64,000 bases of DNA from Paenalkalicoccus suaedae (lineage in GTDB: Bacteria > Bacillota > Bacilli > Bacillales > Salisediminibacteriaceae): positions 1,302,001 to 1,366,000 of the forward strand of contig NZ_CP041372.2 of assembly GCF_006965545.2 (NCBI RefSeq), given 5' to 3'. Below are positions 58,414 through 64,000 of this stretch, piece by piece. The position numbers and the translations under genes are program-made. Below the pieces are notes generated by a model that worked only from the letters and a program-made list of their open reading frames with translations, had not been told where the DNA came from and searched no databases. The stretch's first letter is position 1; the number at the start of each line of letters is the position of its first letter.

Positions 58414-61047
58414 ATGAAACGATTAACATCAGCAGAAGTACGTCAAATGTATTTAGACTTTTTTAAAGAAAAAGGGCATGCTGTGGAGCCAAGTGCATCA
58501 CTCGTTCCTCATGAAGATCCTTCATTACTATGGATTAACAGTGGAGTTGCGACATTAAAGAAATACTTTGATGGACGTGTTATTCCTGAGAACCCACGTA
58601 TTGTAAATGCGCAAAAGTCGATTCGTACAAACGATATCGAAAATGTAGGGAAGACAGCAAGACACCATACATTCTTTGAGATGCTCGGTAACTTCTCTAT
58701 CGGCGACTACTTCAAAAAAGAAGCTATTCACTGGGCGTGGGAATTTTTAACGAGCGAAAAGTGGATTGGATTTGATCCTGAGAAGCTGTCTGTCACGATT
58801 TATCCAGAGGACGAAGAAGCGTTCACCATTTGGAATGAAGAAGTAGGAGTTCCTAAAGAGCGGATTATCCGTCTAGAAGAAAACTTCTGGGACATTGGCG
58901 AAGGCCCTTGTGGACCTAATACAGAAATCTTTTACGATCGTGGCGAGTCTTACGGCAATGATCCTAATGATAAAGAATTATTCCCTGGTGGAGAAAATGA
59001 GCGCTACCTAGAAGTATGGAACCTCGTATTTTCACAATATAATCATAATCCAGACGGTAGCTACACACCTCTCCCAAAGAAAAATATTGATACTGGGATG
59101 GGACTTGAGCGCATGGTCTCTGTTATCCAAGACGCTAAAACGAACTTTGATACAGATTTATTCATGCCGATCATTACAAAAACAGCAGAAACTGCTGGTG
59201 TAAAATACGGAGAATCAACCGAACAAGATACCGCATTTAAGGTCATTGCAGACCACGTGCGTACAGTAAGCTTTGCCGTATCTGATGGCGCGCTTCCATC
59301 TAACGAGGGACGTGGATACGTCTTACGTCGTTTACTACGTCGTGCTGTTCGCTATGCAAAGCAACTAGGCATTGATAAGCCGTTTATGTTCAACCTTGTT
59401 CCGATCGTGGCAGAGGTGATGGAAGATTTCTATCCAGAAGTAAAGGCAAAGACAGAGTTCATTCAAAAGGTGATGAAGAACGAAGAGGAGCGCTTCCACG
59501 AAACGCTTCACGATGGTCTTACGATGCTTCAAAAGCTCATTGAAGAAGCGAAAGCGAGCGGTAGCTCTCTTATTTCTGGCGAGCACGTATTCCGTCTCTA
59601 CGATACGTATGGCTTCCCAGTTGATTTAACAGAGGAATATGCGAACGAAGCTGGCGTTAATGTTGATCTAGAAGGTTTTGAAACGGAAATGCAACAGCAA
59701 CGTGATCGAGCACGAGCAGCTCGTCAAGATAGTGGCTCCATGCAACTTCAAGATGAGATTTTAGGAAGTATTACAGAGAAAAGTGAGTTTGTTGGCTACA
59801 CGGACCTAGAGCTTGATGCTACGGTACTTGCAATGGTGAAGGACAAGCAGCTTGTTGATGAGGCACACGAAGGTGATACGCTTCAGCTAATGCTTACGCA
59901 AACACCGTTTTACGCTGAGAGCGGTGGTCAAATGGCAGACCATGGTGAAATCATTGCAAATGGTGCGCAGCTGATTGTACAAGACGTCCAAAAGGCTCCA
60001 AACGGTCAGCACCTTCACACGGTTAACGTAGTAGCGGGATCCATCCAAACTGGTGAATCCGTGCGAGCTTCGGTATCGGAGCAAAAGCGTGCTGCGATCA
60101 TTAAAAACCATACGGCTACGCACATTTTACATCAAGCGTTGAAGGATGTTCTTGGTGATCACGTCAACCAAGCCGGCTCGCTTGTACAAGAGACACGTCT
60201 GCGCTTTGACTTCTCTCATTTTGGTCAAGTATCGCAACAAGAGCTGGAGCAAATTGAGACAATCGTGAACCAAAAGATTTGGGAAGCGATCGATGTTGCT
60301 ATTTTCGAAACATCGATAGATGAAGCAAAAGAGATGGGTGCAATGGCATTATTTGGAGAGAAGTACGGCAAGAACGTTCGTGTTGTAAAAATGGATGACT
60401 ACAGTTTAGAGCTATGCGGAGGCTGTCACGTGACAAACACTGCTGAAATCGGCATCTTTAAGCTTGTTTCTGAAGGCGGTATTGGAGCTGGTGTTCGTCG
60501 CATTGAAGCTGTCACTGCTCAAAAAGCATATGAGTTTATGAGTGGTCAGGTTGACAAGCTACGTGAAGCAGCGGGGCTATTAAAATCATCGATTGAAGAT
60601 GTACCAGCTCGCGTCGAGCAATTACAAAAGCAACTGAAGGAAAAGGATCGTGAGAATGATTCACTTCAGTCGAAGCTTGGGCAATTGCAGGCAGGAGATC
60701 TGCTTAATGAAGTCGAAGAGGTTAATGGTGTTGCTGTCCTTAGAAAGCAAGTAGCGGCATCTGATATGAATGCTCTTCGAGGATTAGCGGATTCGCTTAA
60801 AGAAAAGCTTGGATCTGGAATTCTTGTATTAGCAGCAGTAAATGAGGGTAAGGTAAGTATTGTAACTAGCGTATCAAAGGACCTTCACGATAAAGGACAT
60901 CATGCTGGTAAATTAATTAAAGAAGTGGCAGCAGTTTGCGGCGGTGGCGGCGGTGGTCGTCCTGATATGGCGCAGGCTGGTGGTAAGGATGCAAGTCGTG
61001 TGCCAGAAGCATTAGATAAGGCGCTCGAAATCATTAAAAACGCCTAG
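58414..61047 (+). CDS. alaS: Alanyl-tRNA synthetase AlaS
   Basis: The 877-residue enzyme charges tRNA-Ala and edits mischarged Ser and Gly. The class II catalytic domain is about 1-240 ([22 protein letters not shown]), a tRNA-recognition part follows, and the editing domain has [11 protein letters not shown] (about 567) and the zinc motif CGGCHV (about 669). The C-terminal C-Ala/DHHA1 domain ends with [21 protein letters not shown] precedes the ATG. A T-box leader controls it. Confidence 0.97.
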   Translation: MKRLTSAEVRQMYLDFFKEKGHAVEPSASLVPHEDPSLLWINSGVATLKKYFDGRVIPENPRIVNAQKSIRTNDIENVGKTARHHTFFEMLGNFSIGDYFKKEAIHWAWEFLTSEKWIGFDPEKLSVTIYPEDEEAFTIWNEEVGVPKERIIRLEENFWDIGEGPCGPNTEIFYDRGESYGNDPNDKELFPGGENERYLEVWNLVFSQYNHNPDGSYTPLPKKNIDTGMGLERMVSVIQDAKTNFDTDLFMPIITKTAETAGVKYGESTEQDTAFKVIADHVRTVSFAVSDGALPSNEGRGYVLRRLLRRAVRYAKQLGIDKPFMFNLVPIVAEVMEDFYPEVKAKTEFIQKVMKNEEERFHETLHDGLTMLQKLIEEAKASGSSLISGEHVFRLYDTYGFPVDLTEEYANEAGVNVDLEGFETEMQQQRDRARAARQDSGSMQLQDEILGSITEKSEFVGYTDLELDATVLAMVKDKQLVDEAHEGDTLQLMLTQTPFYAESGGQMADHGEIIANGAQLIVQDVQKAPNGQHLHTVNVVAGSIQTGESVRASVSEQKRAAIIKNHTATHILHQALKDVLGDHVNQAGSLVQETRLRFDFSHFGQVSQQELEQIETIVNQKIWEAIDVAIFETSIDEAKEMGAMALFGEKYGKNVRVVKMDDYSLELCGGCHVTNTAEIGIFKLVSEGGIGAGVRRIEAVTAQKAYEFMSGQVDKLREAAGLLKSSIEDVPARVEQLQKQLKEKDRENDSLQSKLGQLQAGDLLNEVEEVNGVAVLRKQVAASDMNALRGLADSLKEKLGSGILVLAAVNEGKVSIVTSVSKDLHDKGHHAGKLIKEVAAVCGGGGGGRPDMAQAGGKDASRVPEALDKALEIIKNA

Positions 61048-61146
61048 TGTGGAGAGCCGCTTTCATGTACAATGAAAGATAAGTATAGTAGCATGGGGTT
61101 ACAGGATGTACCTTATCTTTCCAATGAATAGGAAGGTGGGAGTGGT

Positions 61147-61416
61147 ATGAGTTCAATAGACAAAACGATGAAATTTAGCTTTCATGACGATGACATGGAG
61201 AAGCACGTAAAAGAAGTGCTGATGAAGGTGTACGGATCCCTTGAAGATAAGGGGTATAATCCGATCAACCAGATCGTTGGGTATTTGCTATCCGGCGACC
61301 CAGCTTACATCCCACGTCACAATGATGCTCGTTCCCTCATTCGCAAAATTGAGCGGGACGAAATCATTGAAGAACTTGTTCGCTCCTATTTATCTCAGCA
61401 ACATAAAGGAGAATAA
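61147..61416 (+). CDS. ireB: IreB family regulatory phosphoprotein (YrzL)
   Basis: The 89-residue cytosolic protein is of the IreB/DUF965 family (MDKTMKFSF-like start, [24 protein letters not shown]). In Enterococcus, IreB is a substrate of the kinase IreK and a negative regulator of cephalosporin resistance. A Thr residue near the start (KTMKFSF) is in the region phosphorylated there. AGGAAGGTGGGAG precedes the ATG. It touches ruvX, which starts at the next base, in the conserved ireB-ruvX-DUF1292 cluster. Confidence 0.92.
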   Translation: MSSIDKTMKFSFHDDDMEKHVKEVLMKVYGSLEDKGYNPINQIVGYLLSGDPAYIPRHNDARSLIRKIERDEIIEELVRSYLSQQHKGE

Positions 61417-61830
61417 ATGAAGAGTTTAGGACTAGACGTAGGAACAAAAACAATAGGTGTTGCTGTAAGCGACGCCTTAGGCTGGACAGCACAAGGACTT
61501 ACAACAATTAGACGCGAAGAAGGTCAGGAAGAGAAGGATTTTGACGCTTTAGCTACCATTATTAGTGAGAATGAAATCTCTGCGATTGTTGTAGGACTCC
61601 CTAAAAATATGAATGGGACAATTGGTCCCTCCGGAGAGGCCTGTCAGGCTTTTGCTGAAGAATTAAAGACACGTACAGGGCTCCCGGTCCACTTATGGGA
61701 CGAGCGTTTGACGACCGTAGCAGCCGAAAAAATGCTGATCGGTGCAGACGTGAGTCGCAAAAAACGTAAGAAAGTCATTGATAAAATGGCTGCGGTAATG
61801 ATCCTTCAAGGATATCTCGACCGCACGTAA
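61417..61830 (+). CDS. ruvX: Putative Holliday junction resolvase / pre-16S rRNA nuclease RuvX (YqgF)
   Basis: The 137-residue RNase H-fold nuclease has [15 protein letters not shown] (about 4-18) with the catalytic Asp, [10 protein letters not shown], and [15 protein letters not shown] with the second acidic pair. The family is annotated as Holliday junction resolvase, and in E. coli YqgF has been shown to mature 16S rRNA ends. The ATG follows the ireB stop directly, with AAAGGAGAA upstream inside ireB. Confidence 0.92.
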   Translation: MKSLGLDVGTKTIGVAVSDALGWTAQGLTTIRREEGQEEKDFDALATIISENEISAIVVGLPKNMNGTIGPSGEACQAFAEELKTRTGLPVHLWDERLTTVAAEKMLIGADVSRKKRKKVIDKMAAVMILQGYLDRT

Positions 61831-61852
61831 CACACTACTAGGAGGTACAAAT

Positions 61853-62170
61853 ATGTCTGAATTACACATTAAACGACCAGAAGGCGACGACGATCGCATT
61901 GTTATCCCTGACGAAAACGGGGACGAGCATCTATTTAAAGTACTATTCACGTTTGACGTTGATACAACAGGAACATCTTACATGGTGCTTGCACCTGAAG
62001 GAATCAGTGAAGACGATGAGGATGAAGACGAGATTGAGGTCCATGCTTTCCGCTTTGAAGAGAAAGCAGGAGAAGATCTTTCTTTATTCGCGATCGAAAC
62101 AGAAGAAGAGTGGGAAATGGTAGAAGAACTTCTTAACACCTTCACTGACGACGAAGACGAGGTAGAGTAA
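61853..62170 (+). CDS. yrzB: DUF1292 family protein (YrzB-like)
   Basis: The 105-residue, strongly acidic soluble protein has the DUF1292 pattern IVIPDENGDEHLFKVLFTFDV and EEWEMVEELLNTF. The middle and the C-terminus are acidic runs (EDDEDEDEIE). The function is unknown. AGGAGGT precedes the ATG. It is last in the ireB-ruvX-yrzB group, followed by a strong terminator, as in other bacilli where mltG comes next. Confidence 0.88.
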   Translation: MSELHIKRPEGDDDRIVIPDENGDEHLFKVLFTFDVDTTGTSYMVLAPEGISEDDEDEDEIEVHAFRFEEKAGEDLSLFAIETEEEWEMVEELLNTFTDDEDEVE

Positions 62171-62202
62171 GCTCGGATACATGCTTCAATAATAGTAACT
62201 AT

Positions 62203-62245
62203 AGAGTGGCCAATGCGGTGAAACGCGTTGGTCACTCTTTTTTAT
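62203..62245 (+). terminator. Intrinsic terminator of ireB-ruvX-yrzB
   Basis: AGAGTGGCCAATGCG pairs with CGCGTTGGTCACTCT (G-U pairs and one bulge possible) around a 6-base loop, followed by TTTTTTA. Confidence 0.88.
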
Positions 62246-62330
62246 GTTTGGAGAAGAAGGGGACTATTTTTATTGTGGGAAGAATTGGTGAAATCGAGTG
62301 AATAAAAGCTTTATTTGTGTACGGCATATG

Positions 62331-62860
62331 AAATCGCGCAAGTTGGAGGGGGAACCGCGCAAGCTGAGTGGGTGATCGCGTGAAAGTCAGGGTGGATCAC
62401 GCGAAAAAGAGGTGCGATTGCGTGAGATGGAAAAAATCGCGCAAGTTGGAGGGGGAACTGCGCAAGTTGAGGGGCTAATCGCGTGAAAGTAAGGGTGAAT
62501 CGCGCGAAAAAGAGGTGCGATTACGTGAGATGGAAAAAATCGCGCAAGTTGGAGAGGGAACTGCGCAAGTTGAGGGACTGATCGCGTTAAAGTAAGGGTG
62601 AATCGCGCGAAAAAGAGGTACGATTACGTGAGATGGAAAAAATCGCGCAAGTTGGAGAGGGAATTGCGCAAGTGGAGGGGCTAATCGCGTGAAAGTAAGG
62701 GTGAATCGCGCGAAAAAGAGGTGCGATTACGTGAGATGGAAAAAATCGCGCAAGTTGGAGAGGGAACCGCGCAAGATGAGGGGCTAATCGCGTGAAAATA
62801 AGGGTGAATCGCGTAAAAATCAGCTGAGACTGCGCAAGGTGGAAAAACTGCACTAATATC
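62331..62860 (+). repeat. Array A3: 103-bp higher-order tandem repeat made of 21-bp subunits (best-preserved copy)
   Basis: AAATCGCGCAAGTTGGA begins at 62331, 62434, 62537, 62640 and 62743, exactly 103 bases apart each time. Within a unit the subunits begin TCGCGCAAGTTG, CTGCGCAAGTTG, TCGCGTGAAAGTA, TCGCGCGAAAAAG and T(T/A)CGTGAGATGG, with lengths 21, 21, 21, 21 and 19. Each has a purine-rich tail on the plus strand. The five units are very similar to each other, so the array expanded or was homogenised recently compared with A1 and A2. It lies between the yrzB terminator and mltG. Confidence 0.97.
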
Positions 62861-63078
62861 GGATGATCGATTCTACCGAACCGCAGAAACAAAAAGGAAA
62901 AAGTCATTCTCCCCACCTCATTTCCTGTCCATCTAAAAAAAGCGTCCCTAATAATCTTAAATAAAACGCCATTTTAATAAACACACCTATGACCATCCTT
63001 CTATAAGATGTGCAAAAACGACATATCGACAGCGCAATTTTTGTAGTATAATGGAATTCGTGAAAGGGGTGCTCGTCG

Positions 63079-64000
63079 TTGTCAGATGAAAAGAAACAGA
63101 AAAAAGAAGCAAAGATGCAAAAGCATCGTGAACGAATAGAACAAAAAAAACAAGAGGCTGGACTAGTTCGTAAGATTGTATTTACGATTTTTATTGTTCT
63201 ACTTTTCGTCATTGTCGGTGTTGGATTTACAGCGTACCAGTACGTTATGGGTGCAATCGGCCCAGTTGATGAAGAAAATGAAGACCCTGTACTCGTCACA
63301 ATTCCAATTGGATCTACTACGACGTCTATTGGAGAAACACTTGAAGAGTCTGGTGTTATTGAAAGTGCAACATTATTCCGCTATTATGTTCGTTTTAGAA
63401 GTGAATCAGGATTCCAAGCTGGAGACTATCAGCTGTCTCAAGCTATGAGTGTAGATGAAATTATTCAAGAACTAAAAGAAGGAACGGTTTACGAAGAATT
63501 CGCTACGACATTCACCATTCCTGAAGGCTTTTGGGCAGAAGAAATGTTTGCCCGAATTGGTTCTCAAACAACTGTTGAAGAAGAAGAATTAGTAGAACTT
63601 GCTCAAGATAGAGAGTATTTGGAAGAGCTTATCGAACGCTATGATATGCTCGATGACACGATTTTAGAGTTAGCAGATCAAGTTGTACCTGTTGATGAAG
63701 CTACTGAAGAGAGTGATTCTTATGTGCGAGAGCCATTAGAAGGTTACTTCTTCCCAGCGAGGTATGATTTTGTTGAAGAAGAAATCACAGCTCAGATGGC
63801 GATAGAAGCGATGCTTGATCGTATGGAGCAGGAGCTTACAACGTTAAATGCCTTGAACGGTTCAGAGACAGCTCATCAAGTACTTACACGCGCGTCTATT
63901 ATTGAAGGAGAAGCGCAAAACGATGAGGAACGTCCAATTATCTCTGGTGTTATCGAAAATCGATTAACAGTTGGTATGCCATTACAAATGGATCCAACCG
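63079..64000 (+). CDS. mltG: Endolytic murein transglycosylase MltG (YceG family), 5' part
   Basis: MltG is a membrane-bound enzyme that cuts nascent peptidoglycan strands. The visible 307 codons start at a TTG with AAAGGGG nine bases upstream. A charged Lys-rich cytosolic start (about 1-32) is followed by one helix (about 35-55) and the LysM-like subdomain (about 75-135, GAYQ-type GDYQLSQAMSVDEII). Then come EGYFFPARY and the catalytic region ASIIEGEAQNDEERPIISGVIENRL, ending at LQMDPT. The gene continues beyond the window. It is the YrrL position of B. subtilis. Confidence 0.9.
   Translation, partial: MSDEKKQKKEAKMQKHRERIEQKKQEAGLVRKIVFTIFIVLLFVIVGVGFTAYQYVMGAIGPVDEENEDPVLVTIPIGSTTTSIGETLEESGVIESATLFRYYVRFRSESGFQAGDYQLSQAMSVDEIIQELKEGTVYEEFATTFTIPEGFWAEEMFARIGSQTTVEEEELVELAQDREYLEELIERYDMLDDTILELADQVVPVDEATEESDSYVREPLEGYFFPARYDFVEEEITAQMAIEAMLDRMEQELTTLNALNGSETAHQVLTRASIIEGEAQNDEERPIISGVIENRLTVGMPLQMDPT

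Noticed and set aside
62331-62860. CRISPR array
   Set aside because: Whole 103-bp units are repeated, including what would be spacers. Subunits are only 21 bp and degenerate. No cas genes and no unique spacers are present.
62587-62916. Minus-strand open frame in array A3
   Set aside because: Same reason as in A2: a repeat translation without a ribosome site.

Overview
The window looks like chromosomal DNA from a spore-forming member of the Bacillaceae (Firmicutes). Strong AGGAGG-type ribosome sites and frequent GTG/TTG starts fit this. So do the many sporulation genes (spo0B, spoVB, safA, a coxA-like lipoprotein, rsfA, YjcZ peptides), the T-box leaders, a 6S RNA behind aspS and the coproporphyrin-type hem operon. 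Gene order follows Bacillus subtilis in long blocks. SecD and SecF are separate genes, unlike the B. subtilis SecDF fusion, so this is a related genus (an alkaliphile-like Bacillaceae is my guess) and not B. subtilis itself. I see no prophage, insertion sequence, tRNA, rRNA or CRISPR array.

Layout. 1-15.2 kb matches the B. subtilis hpr/ecs/hem neighbourhood: YjcZ peptides, a YpmS-like protein, a DUF3267 protein, hpr, serC, hit, ecsAB, an M20 amidohydrolase, ccdA, pbpF and hemEHY. 15.2-17.0 kb is a synteny break with an arginase-family gene and phased repeats. 17.0-64 kb matches the B. subtilis spo0B-to-mltG region: spo0B-obg, pheB-pheA, safA and its lipoprotein partner, yebC, ruvAB, queA-tgt-yajC, an ion transporter, a DUF421 gene convergent with spoVB, a DUF368 (PopT-type) gene with comN, secD-secF, a CDF exporter with lapA, recJ-apt-relA-dtd, hisS-aspS behind a T-box, 6S RNA, rsfA, rarA, a YczE-like gene with cymR-iscS-mnmA, a TPR gene, recD2, yrrD, small genes, an AI-2E family permease, alaS behind a T-box, ireB-ruvX-yrzB, and mltG running off the right edge.

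How the genes work together. hemEHY makes coproporphyrin and inserts iron. ruvAB, recJ, recD2, rarA and ruvX serve DNA repair and Holliday-junction processing. queA, tgt, mnmA and iscS serve tRNA modification and sulfur delivery, with cymR as sulfur regulator. yajC, secD and secF assist Sec secretion. relA, hpr and the two T-boxes sense nutrition. spo0B, spoVB, safA and rsfA belong to sporulation.

The most unusual content is between the genes. Three intergenic arrays (6.65-7.13, 36.97-37.47 and 62.33-62.86 kb) share one higher-order repeat of exactly 103 bp. Each repeat is built from five related subunits of 21, 21, 21, 21 and 19 bp in the same order at all three loci, although the sequences have diverged. 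A second, unrelated family (15.53-15.64 and 23.03-23.19 kb) has a CATAACTC motif every 20 bp, with one 30-bp step. Further families near 40.6-40.84 kb, and more weakly at 1.88-1.95 and 15.3-15.5 kb, have about 21-bp spacing. A spacing near two helical turns in unrelated sequence families suggests phased protein-binding or structural arrays. I know of no description of them, but I could not search.
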